Positions 54,839 to 63,302 of a DNA stretch of 64,000 bases are shown here, in pieces. The notes under the pieces were generated by a model. That model saw nothing but the letters and a program-made list of their open reading frames with translations, was not told where the DNA came from and did not search any database. Made by a program: the position numbers and the translations under genes. Source of the stretch: Acidobacteriota bacterium (GTDB taxonomy: Bacteria; Acidobacteriota; Thermoanaerobaculia; Multivoradales; Multivoraceae); contig JAPOWR010000005.1 of assembly GCA_026707545.1 (NCBI GenBank), forward strand, positions 62,001 to 126,000. The letters are read 5' to 3'. Each line of letters opens with the position of its first letter. The stretch's first letter is position 1.

Positions 54839-56185
54839 CTACTCGCCGACCGCCGCTTGGACCCTGGAGATCCGCTCCCCCAGCCAGCCCTCGAGACTCC
54901 CACCGCCGCTCACGACGGTTTCCTCCCGTCGCGGGCCGGACGAGATCAGGTCCGCGCTGGCCTCGAGTTCCTGCTCCAGGAAATCGATGTAGTCGAGCGC
55001 GGCCTGCGGCAGGTCGCTCCGGTCGAGCACGCCGCGCGTGTCCTGCTTCCAGCCGGGGAACGTACGGTAGATCGGCTCGGCGGCTTCCAGCCGGTCGGTC
55101 ACCGCCGGCAGGTTGCGCACGACTTCGCCGCCGATGCGGTAGGCGACGCACACCTGGAGTTCGTCCAGCTCGTCGAGCACGTCGATCTTCGTCAGCGCCA
55201 GGCAGCGCGCCCCGTTGACCCGGCTCGCGTGGCGCAGGACGACCAGATCGAGCCAGCCGCAACGCCTCGGACGGCCGGTCGTCGTGCCGAACTCGTGTCC
55301 GCGGTCCCGCAGGTGGCTCCCCACGTCGTCGAACAACTCGGTCGGCATCGGCCCCTCGCCGACGCGGGTCGTGTACGCCTTGACCACCCCGATCGCTCCG
55401 TCGATCGCCGTCGGCGGCACGCCGCTGCCGGTCGCGGCGCCACCGGTCGTCGAGTTGGAGCTCGTCACGTAGGGGTAGGTCCCGTGGTCGACGTCGAGCA
55501 GGGCGCCCTGCGCTCCCTCGAAGAGGACAGTGCCGCCGGTCCGCATCAGATCGTCCAGCTCGACCGACAGGTCGCACAGGTAGGGGGACAGGCTTTCCGC
55601 CCAGCGGGTGAAGGCGGCCGCGGCGGCTTCGGGGTCCAGCTCGGCGCCCTCGGCGGCCGGACGCTCGAAGTCCGCGACCCGCACGATCTGTCGGTTCCTC
55701 ATCGCCTCGCCGCCGGCGACGAGTTCCGCCAGGCGGATACCGGTGCGACCGATCTTGCTCTCGTAGGCGGGGCCGATGCCCTTGGCGGTCGTGCCGATGC
55801 GGTCCGCGCCGCGCGCCTCCTCGCGGACGATGTCGAGCGCCACGTGCACCGGCGTCAGGGCATGCGCCCGGTCGGAAAGCCGCAGCCGGCCGGCCGTTTC
55901 GATGCCTCGTCGCTCCAGTTGGGCGACCTCGCCCAGGAAGGCGTCCGGGTCGATCACCATGCCGTTGCCCAGGTAGCAGGCCATCCCCGGGTGCAGGATG
56001 CCGGAGGGGATCAGGTGCAACGCGAAGTGCTCGTCACCCTCGCCACTGCCGAACTTGACCGTATGGCCGGCGTTGTTGCCGCCTTGGAAACGGACCACGG
56101 CATCGAAGGCGGGGCACAGGAGATCGATGATCTTCCCCTTGCCCTCGTCGCCCCACTGCATACCGACGACGGCTACGTTCGCCAT
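54839..56185 (-). CDS. purA: Adenylosuccinate synthetase
   Basis: Joins IMP and aspartate with GTP in AMP synthesis. The 448-residue protein starts MANVAVVGMQWGDEGKGKII, which is the GTP P-loop and catalytic Asp/His region, then GGNNAGHTVKFGSGEGDEHF, IGTTAKGIGPAYESKIGR, FEGAQGALLDVDHGTYPYVT, SSNSTTGGAATGSGVPPTAI, and EFGTTTGRPRRCGWLDLVVL. All are diagnostic; E. coli PurA has 432 residues. The ATG at 56185 was preferred over the longer open frame, which lacks conserved sequence. tRNA-Lys follows after 16 bp. Confidence 0.97.
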   Translation of the reverse strand: MANVAVVGMQWGDEGKGKIIDLLCPAFDAVVRFQGGNNAGHTVKFGSGEGDEHFALHLIPSGILHPGMACYLGNGMVIDPDAFLGEVAQLERRGIETAGRLRLSDRAHALTPVHVALDIVREEARGADRIGTTAKGIGPAYESKIGRTGIRLAELVAGGEAMRNRQIVRVADFERPAAEGAELDPEAAAAAFTRWAESLSPYLCDLSVELDDLMRTGGTVLFEGAQGALLDVDHGTYPYVTSSNSTTGGAATGSGVPPTAIDGAIGVVKAYTTRVGEGPMPTELFDDVGSHLRDRGHEFGTTTGRPRRCGWLDLVVLRHASRVNGARCLALTKIDVLDELDELQVCVAYRIGGEVVRNLPAVTDRLEAAEPIYRTFPGWKQDTRGVLDRSDLPQAALDYIDFLEQELEASADLISSGPRREETVVSGGGSLEGWLGERISRVQAAVGE

Positions 56186-56262
56186 GTCCAGTTCCTTCAG
56201 GCAACTCGCGGTTCGACCCGCATCGCGCCGACGCGGGGAGCGCGACCCTAGCAGCGCGACCG

Positions 56263-58086
56263 CTACAGGTAACCCATCGCTTTCAAACGCTCGATCTCCT
56301 GCCGCGTCCGCTCGACGTCCGTGCCGCCCACCGTGTCGACGGGCTGCCATGCGTCACGGTAGGTCGCCACGCGGCGCGCCGACATCGCCTCCGGCGACGC
56401 CTCGAAAGCCCCCTCCAGCACCCTGCCCTCGGCATCCTCCGGCAGCGGCAGACCCAGCAGCGCCAGCACGGTCGGAAAGACATCGAGCACATGGCTGCTC
56501 TCCAGCCGGTGGCCGCGCCGGATGCCGGGGCCATACATCAGCAGGACGCCGTCCGGGCCGTGCCGGTGCTGGGTGTACAGCCGGTGGACGAAGGTCGGCG
56601 ACTGTCCGTGGTCGGAGGCGACAACGAAGACCGTCTCCGGACCCAGGGCCCGGCGCAACTCGCCGACCAGGTCGTCGATCCGCCGGTAGACATCGGCCAC
56701 CGCCTCGCCGTGCTCCTCGATGCCGGCCCGGGAGACGAACGGGAACAGCTCCGGTTCGGCCCAGCGCCAGCGCTGGTGCGAGACGGTGTCCGGTTCATGG
56801 GTGTAGAGGTTGAGGAAGCGCGGCGGCGGCTCGCCCTGCGCGGAGCGGTGCTCCAGCAGGGAGATCACGGCCCGGTGCTGCCAGTCGAGGTCCGGCCGGC
56901 CGGCGGCCGCGTCCAGGACCTCCCCGGGCACATCCGGCGGCTGGGCGAACCACTCGAGCGTCGTCTCCGCGCCGCCGGAAGCCGCCAGGGTGTCGTTCAG
57001 GCCGTAGCCGAGGAGCCGGCTCGACGGTTCGAGCATCCGCTGGGCAGGAAACGAGTAGAAGTAGCCGTCGACGACGACCGTCGGCAGGCCGGCGCGATCC
57101 GCGATCTCCCAGATCGGCGGCGACGCCAGGTCGAGCCGGTTGACGAAGCGCCGCGAGATCCCCGGCGCCCATGCCACGCGCTCGATCAGCTCCTTGAAGC
57201 TGGTGCGGTGAACCGGAAACAGGCCGGCTCCCGAACCGGGAAAGCGAATCCGGTAGAAGTCGTGAACGCCGTGCCGCTTGGGCGTCTCGCCGGTGTAGAT
57301 CGACGCCCAGATCACCGCGGAGTTGGCGTTGCTGATCGTCCCGAGCCGGCTCGACGTGCCCTCGCGGACGAACTCGGCCAGGTTCGGCAGCTCGCCGTCG
57401 TCGATCAGATCCTGGAGCATGTCGGGGTCCACCCCGTCGAAACCCAGCAGGGCGACCGGCGGTCCGGCGCCGGCGACCAGCGCCGTCGGGTCGAAGGACG
57501 CCGCCCCTTCCTGCGGAGCGAGCCGGAACGCGATCGGCAACACGACGTGGGCCCCGAGCAGGGCCAGGGCGAGCGCGACCACGAGCCGCGGCAGCCGATC
57601 GGCGCCGGCGAGACGGGCGACCCGAGCCGCGACCACCCAGGTGCCGATCCAGATGGCGGCGCCAGCCAGAACAGCGGCCACGGCAAGAAACAGCGCCATG
57701 CTCCAGAAGCCGGCGGGCGTGAACCAGGGGACCTGCCCGTAAGTCAGGCCGTAGAACAGGACGAGTTCGAGGAAGACGAGGTTGAACAGGCAGGCGGCGA
57801 GCACGGTCGGCTTGCGCGCCGGCCTGCGGCGCAGGTGGGCAAGCGTTCGCCAAAGCAGGCTCAGGCCGCCGAAGGCGGCGCCCGCCCAGACGCCGTAGAG
57901 CAACGCGAAGAGCAGAAGCGCGGCGATTCCGGCGACGGCGCTGTCCGTCCGGTTGTGCACCAGGTGCGCTAGCGAGATCGGCCCGCCGAACAGCAGCGCA
58001 CCGAACAGCAGACCCGCCCTCAGGTCGCGGCCGCAGGCGACCAGCAGTCCGCGAATGAAGGAAGCGGCGCCAGCACGTTCGGCCAC
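56263..58086 (-). CDS. Membrane protein with alkaline-phosphatase-superfamily phosphodiesterase domain
   Basis: 607-residue protein. About six membrane helices at 15-200 precede an extracytoplasmic alkaline-phosphatase-superfamily domain. Metal motifs are LLGFDGVDPDMLQ (with Asp), NANSAVIWASIYTGETPKRH (the Ser/Thr nucleophile region), LNLYTHEPDTVSHQRW and VFVVASDHGQSP; the FDGVDPxM and SDHGQ elements fit nucleotide pyrophosphatase/phosphodiesterases. A substrate such as a nucleotide, phospholipid or lipid-linked sugar phosphate is possible. The ending ERLKAMGYL resembles short C-terminal tags of related bacterial proteins. ATG at 58086; purA follows with a 77-bp gap. Confidence 0.85.
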   Translation of the reverse strand: MAERAGAASFIRGLLVACGRDLRAGLLFGALLFGGPISLAHLVHNRTDSAVAGIAALLLFALLYGVWAGAAFGGLSLLWRTLAHLRRRPARKPTVLAACLFNLVFLELVLFYGLTYGQVPWFTPAGFWSMALFLAVAAVLAGAAIWIGTWVVAARVARLAGADRLPRLVVALALALLGAHVVLPIAFRLAPQEGAASFDPTALVAGAGPPVALLGFDGVDPDMLQDLIDDGELPNLAEFVREGTSSRLGTISNANSAVIWASIYTGETPKRHGVHDFYRIRFPGSGAGLFPVHRTSFKELIERVAWAPGISRRFVNRLDLASPPIWEIADRAGLPTVVVDGYFYSFPAQRMLEPSSRLLGYGLNDTLAASGGAETTLEWFAQPPDVPGEVLDAAAGRPDLDWQHRAVISLLEHRSAQGEPPPRFLNLYTHEPDTVSHQRWRWAEPELFPFVSRAGIEEHGEAVADVYRRIDDLVGELRRALGPETVFVVASDHGQSPTFVHRLYTQHRHGPDGVLLMYGPGIRRGHRLESSHVLDVFPTVLALLGLPLPEDAEGRVLEGAFEASPEAMSARRVATYRDAWQPVDTVGGTDVERTRQEIERLKAMGYL

Positions 58087-58167
58087 GGGCCGGGATGATA
58101 CGGCAGGCGCCTGTGGCGGTTGCGGTCGCCGTTTCGCGGCGGCGTGTTTCTGGCCGCCTCCGGCGGC

Positions 58168-58326
58168 AGCGGACCAGAAGGTCCGCGCACCCAGAGAGCG
58201 GCCCCGGTGTGGCTTGCTTCTCTACATGCGGATGACACGGCGCCGCTACGGGCGCAACCCAACTGCAGCAGGGCATCCCGCAGGACCTCCGCCCGTTCTC
58301 TGGGTGCGCGGACCTTCTGGTCCGCT
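58168..58326. repeat. 159-bp MITE-like element with perfect 30-bp terminal inverted repeats
   Basis: Bases 58168-58197 are the exact reverse complement of 58297-58326. Each terminus itself contains the hairpin GCGGACC-AGAA-GGTCCGC followed by GCACCCAGAGA. The body (58198-58296) has no ORF of note. The left half extends similarity to the ruvB-flanking repeats (TTCTCTACATGCGGAT). The same module TGTTTCTGG.CGCC lies just outside at 58145 and near 46388. The whole 58087-58462 gap is repeat-derived and contains no gene. It ends in a GCCGGCC-GAAT-GGCCGGC hairpin at 58371-58388. Confidence 0.92.
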
Positions 58327-58462
58327 CGGGGGCGGAGCCGCGGAGCGGCGTAGCCCCAATGAAACAGCAGCCGGCCGAATGGCCGGCGACCTTTGACCCT
58401 TCCGGCGCATCTATGCGATGCCGCGAAGCGGCAAGCTACACAGCTTCGCGCAGAATAGGCGC

Positions 58463-59890
58463 ATGTCCACCGTCCGCCAGGCCCTTGCCGCCCTCGACCG
58501 CGACGCGGCCGGTCGGTCGATGATGGACCTTGCCGCCGAGCTCTACCCCATCCCTCGCAGTCTGACCGGCGACGGCGTCCGCGCGACGCTGGAACGGATA
58601 GCCAGCCGAATCCCCCTGGAAGTCCACGAACTACCCACCGGCACCCCGGTTCTCGACTGGACCGTGCCGCGGGAGTGGAACCCGCGCGAGGCCTGGATCC
58701 GCGACCCCTCGGGCCGCCGCGTCGTCGACTTCGCCGGCCACAACCTCCACCTAGTCGGCTACAGCGTCCCGGTCCACCGCCGCCTTTCCCTGAACGAGCT
58801 GCGTCCGCGTCTGCACAGCCTGCCGGAGCAGCCGGACCTGATTCCTTACCGCACGTCCTACTACGAGGAAACCTGGGGCTTCTGCCTGCCCCACCGACTG
58901 CTCGAATCGTTGCCGGATGGCGACTACGAGGTGTTCATCGACGCCTCGCTCGGAGACGGCTCGATGACCTGGGGTGAGTGCCTTCTGCCGGGGTCGACCG
59001 CCGAAGAGGTCGTCATCTCGAGCCACGTCTGCCATCCCCAACTCGCCAATGACAACCTCTCGGGGATCGCGGTCGCGACCCACCTCGCCGAAGCGCTGGC
59101 CGCCGTGCCCGAGCGCCGCTACAGCTACCGCTTCCTGTTCGCCCCCGGCACGATCGGCGCGATCGCCTGGCTGGCGCGGAACCGGGAGGGTCTGGACACC
59201 TTCCGCCACGGCCTGATCGCCGCAAACCTCGGCGACGCGGGCGCCTTCCACTACAAGAAGAGCCGCCGCGGCGACGCCGGGATCGACCGCGCCGTCGCCG
59301 CCGCCCTCTCCGGCCTGGGACAGGAACTCGTCACGGAGGACTTCTTCCCCTTCGGCTACGACGAACGCCAGTACTGCTCCCCCGGCTTCGACCTGCCGGT
59401 CGGCGTCCTGACACGCACCCCCTGGGGCCAGTATCCCGAGTACCACACCTCGGCGGACGACCTGTCCTTCATTCGTGCCGGTGCGCTGGCCGGTGCGCTT
59501 GCCGCCTACCTGGCGACGGCTGCCGTGCTTGAGGAAAGACCGGGTGCGCCGGCGTCTCCGCCGGCTGCCGCCGAAGGCGGCCAGAAGGGCGCGGTCCACA
59601 CCGGCTCGGTCGCCCGATCAGAGCAGACGCGGTCCCAGCGCCCGGCCAACGACCGCCGCTACCGAAACCTGGAGCCCTTCGGCGAACCCCAGCTCGGCCG
59701 CCGCGGACTCTACGGCGGCCTTGGAGGCGCCGGGCGCAAGGAACGGGAGATGGCCATGCTGTGGGTGCTCAACCAGAGCGACGGCCAACACTCGCTGGGC
59801 GACGTGGCGGCACGTTCGGGCCTGCCCTTCGACCTGATCCGGGAGGCCGCGGACGCCCTGTCCGAGGCGGGCCTGCTGGAAGAGCTCTAG
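58463..59890 (+). CDS. DUF4910/DUF2172-type aminopeptidase-like metallopeptidase
   Basis: 475-residue predicted zinc peptidase. The conserved start is LAAELYPIPRSLTGDGVRAT, followed by VLDWTVPREWNPREAWIRDP, HLVGYSVPVHR, then the metal site EEVVISSHVCHPQLANDNLS, YSYRFLFAPGTIGAIAWL, YDERQYCSPGFDLPVGVLTR and the C-terminal His in WGQYPEYHTSADDL. The last ~60 residues form a winged helix (LWVLNQSDGQHSLGDVAARS). Between the two is an extra Pro/Ala/Arg-rich stretch of ~40 residues (about 355-397) whose DNA carries the repeat core at 59566-59587. Genes of this family often sit in surface glycan clusters. ATG at 58463. Confidence 0.87.
   Translation: MSTVRQALAALDRDAAGRSMMDLAAELYPIPRSLTGDGVRATLERIASRIPLEVHELPTGTPVLDWTVPREWNPREAWIRDPSGRRVVDFAGHNLHLVGYSVPVHRRLSLNELRPRLHSLPEQPDLIPYRTSYYEETWGFCLPHRLLESLPDGDYEVFIDASLGDGSMTWGECLLPGSTAEEVVISSHVCHPQLANDNLSGIAVATHLAEALAAVPERRYSYRFLFAPGTIGAIAWLARNREGLDTFRHGLIAANLGDAGAFHYKKSRRGDAGIDRAVAAALSGLGQELVTEDFFPFGYDERQYCSPGFDLPVGVLTRTPWGQYPEYHTSADDLSFIRAGALAGALAAYLATAAVLEERPGAPASPPAAAEGGQKGAVHTGSVARSEQTRSQRPANDRRYRNLEPFGEPQLGRRGLYGGLGGAGRKEREMAMLWVLNQSDGQHSLGDVAARSGLPFDLIREAADALSEAGLLEEL
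59566..59587. repeat. Repeat-family core inside the DUF4910 coding sequence
   Basis: TGCCGCCGAAGGCGGCCAGA plus AG, a palindrome-containing core. It matches the reverse complement of 58150-58171 with one difference in 21, and the fragment at 46410-46430 with few. It lies in an extra linker and keeps the reading frame. Confidence 0.7.
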
Positions 59891-62212
59891 TCAGGGCTCC
59901 CCGACCCGAACCGGCAGCCGTAACGGCGCGACGCCGCGGCTCGCGAACCACGCGACCTGTTCGTACACGAGGTCGATCTCCAGCGTGTAGTCGCCGGGTT
60001 CGTCCGGGGCGCGGACCGGCAGCATGATCGTCTCGAAGGCGCCCGGGCTCATGTCCGGCAGCAGGCTGCGCCGCCCCTCCGGGCCGACCTGGGGGCCGGG
60101 ATCCACGCCCTCGTCTTCGGGCCCGGCGATGCCCCGGCGCCAGCGGGAACCAAGGTTGACTCCGACGCCTCCCTGGCGCTGCCACGTCACGGTCGACTCG
60201 TTCGTCACTCCCACGGGGAGCTGGATCTCGGCGCCGGCGCCGAGGGTCGACGGCACGAGGCCCACGGTGCCGATCCGGGCCGCGAAGACATCCGCTCCCA
60301 GGTGCTCCTCGCTGCCCAGGATGCGCAGTTCGGCGCCGAGGTAGAAGGTCTCCTCGGTCTCCCGGTTCCAGGCGTAGACCGCGCAGGGCGCGGGCGGCCG
60401 GACCCTGGTCCACTTCGTCGGCGCCCCGCCCGTCGTCTCGACACGCACACGATGAACGTAGCTGCGGTGACCGTCCCGCCGCCTTACCTTGTGCGGCTTC
60501 CGGGAGGTCAGCGTGACTCGCATTCGTTCGTCGGCCTGGAAGAACTCGAGATAGACCGGCGGGCCGCCGTCGAGCTTCAGACGGACACGGTTTCCCGCGA
60601 CCGGCGAAGTGACGGAGAGCACGAGGCTGTCGAACCGGTGCCGGGACTCGATGAAGAGCTCGCTCGGACCGCGAGCGGCGACCCACCAGGAGCCGCCCCG
60701 CGCCAGCACCCGGTCGGCTCTGCCCAGAACCGTCATGCCGGCGACTCCCCTCCGTTCGTAGCCGGGAACGTTGCGCAGCGAGAACTCGAACGGCAGGTAG
60801 CGAAGCGGCGCGTTGCGGGTGTGCGCCTGCAGCGTCGGCGCGGGAACGGTGACGCCGAAGGGCGCGAGGACCATCGCTCCGGCGAACAGCCCGGCGGCGA
60901 AGAAGCCGGTCGGCACGGTCCAGGGGGGGATCCGGCCGGGCACCAGGAACAGGAACGCCGGCATCAGGCTCACGAAGTAGCGGTTGCCGATGAAGCCCCC
61001 GCCCCCCTGCCAGTTCCAGCCGATGAAGAGCAGGAAGTAGCCCGCCACCACGACGAGCGCCGCGAGCAGCAGCCAGCGGTCGCGGTCGCGGCGGCCGCCG
61101 ACCAGGAACAGGGCCAGGGCGATGCCGGCGAACGGGTGGTACGGCAGCAGTCCCGCGTGCCGGCCGATCAGGAAGTACTTGACGTTCTCGACCACCTCAC
61201 CGACCGACTGGCGCGGAATGCGGAACAGCCACGTGAAGGCGTTGCCGGTCGGAGATTCCGGAATGACCAACGCCTCGGCGGCTTCCCCGGTTGCGGGTTC
61301 CTCGCCGGCGGCGATCCGCCGCGCCTCGACGATCTCGGCCGGCCAGCCTCCCGGTTCGCACACCCGCACGGCGGCCCGCACGTCGGACCCGAGGTAGGGC
61401 AGAAGCTGGCCCGTCATCCGTTGGGACATCCCCGCCAGGAGGGCCAGGGTCACCGCGAAGCCGGCCGTCCAGACCGCGGCCGTGCGCCACTGCCGGCGCA
61501 GCAGGTACGCGCCGGCGAGTGGCAGGGCGATCGCGGCGAACATCGGCTTGTTGTAGGTCGGCAGCGCCAGCAGCACCCCGGACAGGGCGCTCAGCCACCA
61601 GGCCCGGCGGCGATGCCTGAAGCCCCAGTACAGCGCGCCGAAGACGCCGAACATGTTGAACACCTCGGGCTGCAGCCAGAACACGTAGCGGGAGCAGGCC
61701 GAGAGCAGCAGCAGGCCGCAGGCGAACGCGGCGGCGGTCGCGGGCGCGGTGCGGCGGGCCAGGAAGACGGCGGCCAGCCACACCATGGCGACGAACAGGG
61801 CCATGTTGAGGAACACCATCCCGTTGGCCCCGAAGAGCGCCGCGAAGGGCGCGGCGAACAGCGGGTAGGGAAGCGGCTTTCCGTAGTGCGCCGTGTCCCA
61901 GCCGTCGGAGGTCATCAGGATGAGGTTGTGGGTGGAGGCGAAGGGGAACTCCTCCAGCAACCGGTCGCCGTCGGCCGGCTGGTAGAGCAGGTCGAAGTCG
62001 CGGGCGAGGCTCAGCGCCATCAGGTAGTAGGCCGGCTCGTCGGCCTTGAGCGTCGGCGGCTGACCGGGTTTGCCGATCGTCAGGGGGACGGTGAGCAGGA
62101 AGCAGCTCAGCGCGGCCAGGGTCACGACCGCGGGCCGGCAGGCGAACAGCCCTTCGCGGCTCCGGAGCAGTGACCGGAGCCGCGCGGTCCACGCTCCGAC
62201 TGCTCCGATCAC
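59891..62212 (-). CDS. GT-C fold (ArnT/PMT-like) membrane glycosyltransferase with C-terminal beta domain
   Basis: 773-residue polytopic protein. About 11 membrane helices run from residue 28 to 450. After the first helix, LKADEPAYYLMALSLARDFD has the DE/DEP catalytic motif of ArnT/PMT-like GT-C enzymes that use lipid-linked sugars. TYNKPMFAAIALPLAGAYLL and GGGGFIGNRYFVSLMPAFLF are further core parts. The C-terminal ~300 residues are soluble and beta-rich, with two sugar- or protein-binding-like segments. The GTG start at 62212 overlaps the upstream stop as GTGA. The 3' end abuts the DUF4910 stop. Donor and acceptor are unknown. Confidence 0.85.
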   Translation of the reverse strand: MIGAVGAWTARLRSLLRSREGLFACRPAVVTLAALSCFLLTVPLTIGKPGQPPTLKADEPAYYLMALSLARDFDLLYQPADGDRLLEEFPFASTHNLILMTSDGWDTAHYGKPLPYPLFAAPFAALFGANGMVFLNMALFVAMVWLAAVFLARRTAPATAAAFACGLLLLSACSRYVFWLQPEVFNMFGVFGALYWGFRHRRRAWWLSALSGVLLALPTYNKPMFAAIALPLAGAYLLRRQWRTAAVWTAGFAVTLALLAGMSQRMTGQLLPYLGSDVRAAVRVCEPGGWPAEIVEARRIAAGEEPATGEAAEALVIPESPTGNAFTWLFRIPRQSVGEVVENVKYFLIGRHAGLLPYHPFAGIALALFLVGGRRDRDRWLLLAALVVVAGYFLLFIGWNWQGGGGFIGNRYFVSLMPAFLFLVPGRIPPWTVPTGFFAAGLFAGAMVLAPFGVTVPAPTLQAHTRNAPLRYLPFEFSLRNVPGYERRGVAGMTVLGRADRVLARGGSWWVAARGPSELFIESRHRFDSLVLSVTSPVAGNRVRLKLDGGPPVYLEFFQADERMRVTLTSRKPHKVRRRDGHRSYVHRVRVETTGGAPTKWTRVRPPAPCAVYAWNRETEETFYLGAELRILGSEEHLGADVFAARIGTVGLVPSTLGAGAEIQLPVGVTNESTVTWQRQGGVGVNLGSRWRRGIAGPEDEGVDPGPQVGPEGRRSLLPDMSPGAFETIMLPVRAPDEPGDYTLEIDLVYEQVAWFASRGVAPLRLPVRVGEP

Positions 62213-63261
62213 GGTCGGACCCCGGGCGGCGTCCCGGCCGCGGATCTCCAGCCGCCGGCCTCAGGCCAGTGCGCGCGCAGGAGGCCGGACGAGGGATCGA
62301 GGTCAAGAACGGGCGGGGCTTCGGTCGGCACGGCGAACTCCAGGGACAGCCCGGGGCCGCTCGCCGTCCACGTCCGCGTCGCGCCACGGAGGAACAGGAG
62401 CGTGTCGCCGTTCCCCGTCCACTCGGGGTAGAGGGAATCCGGCCCCGCCGCCCAGCTCTCGTTTCGCCACTCCCCCTGCGCGAAGCGCGCTGTCCGCACC
62501 CGGTAGACGCCGCCGTCGAAACGGCTCCAGGCGAGCGCGGCGCCGTCGGCCGTCGCCAGAACCCGGGGTGTGATGTCGGGCAGCCGGTTGTCCGGTGAGA
62601 CCCGGCCTCCGGTCCAGCTTCCGTCCGGCAGCCGCTGCCGCCAGACGAGGTCGTCGTCGCTGCCGTCGAAGGCGGCCCAGACGAGCAGCCAGGAGCCGTC
62701 GGCCAGCACGGCCGCGTCCAGCGCGGTTTGAGAACCGGGCCCGGCGCCGATCAGGCGGGTGGCGGGCTGGAAATCTCCGCCCTCATATGGAGCCAGCCAC
62801 ACCTCCTGGCCTCGCGGCCGGGTCGCTTCGAGCCAGGCAAGTCCCTGCACGCCTCCGGCTCCGGTGGCCGCCAGCCAGCGCGGGGAGGCGATCTGGATCC
62901 CGGCGCGCGGGCGCTCGGGGGGAGAAAGAGCGCGGATCTCGGCGCCGCGGCCGCGGTGAAGCCTCAGACGGGGTCCGTTCCTGTCCACGGCGACACCGGC
63001 TACCGCCCATTCCTGGATGCCGTCCGGGTCCCCGCCGAGCAGCACCAGGTCGTCATAGCGGACCGATGTCCCGGGGGCGGTCGTCGCCGGCAGTTCCACT
63101 GCCTGGTCGGGGCCCAGCCAGAGGATCGGCTGCCCGGCCTCCGTCTGCAGGTGCGCCCAGTTCTGTCCCCGATAGGCGGTCAGCCCGTCGGCGGCGAGAG
63201 CCGGTGGGAACCCCGTGCTCCAGGCAAGGAACGCGAGCGTCAGGCGGAGCGGCCTTCGCAT
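62209..63261 (-). CDS. Secreted beta-propeller-like protein of unknown function
   Basis: 350-residue protein. The signal peptide (MRRPLRLTLAFLAWSTGFPP, cleavage after about ALAA) is followed by repeated Trp/Asp-rich segments (QPILWLGPDQ, GIQEWAVAGV, GGVQGLAWLE, DGSWLLVWAAFDGSDDDLVW, DGAALAWSRFDGG, YPEWTGNGDTLLFL). These resemble blades of sialidase- or TolB-like propellers. No catalytic motif is recognisable. The stop overlaps the glycosyltransferase start (GTGA), so the two are made together; a role in binding or sensing a glycan is plausible but unproven. ATG 63261, 41 bp from the divergent SDR gene. Confidence 0.78.
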   Translation of the reverse strand: MRRPLRLTLAFLAWSTGFPPALAADGLTAYRGQNWAHLQTEAGQPILWLGPDQAVELPATTAPGTSVRYDDLVLLGGDPDGIQEWAVAGVAVDRNGPRLRLHRGRGAEIRALSPPERPRAGIQIASPRWLAATGAGGVQGLAWLEATRPRGQEVWLAPYEGGDFQPATRLIGAGPGSQTALDAAVLADGSWLLVWAAFDGSDDDLVWRQRLPDGSWTGGRVSPDNRLPDITPRVLATADGAALAWSRFDGGVYRVRTARFAQGEWRNESWAAGPDSLYPEWTGNGDTLLFLRGATRTWTASGPGLSLEFAVPTEAPPVLDLDPSSGLLRAHWPEAGGWRSAAGTPPGVRP

Positions 63262-63302
63262 CGGTCTCAGCTTACCGGGCGGGAGGTCGGTAAGCTGCGC
63301 GC

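Noticed and set aside
56186..56350. Longer N-terminus for purA
   Set aside because: PurA proteins begin with the GMQWGDEGKGK P-loop within ~10 residues of the start; the upstream codons show no conservation signal.
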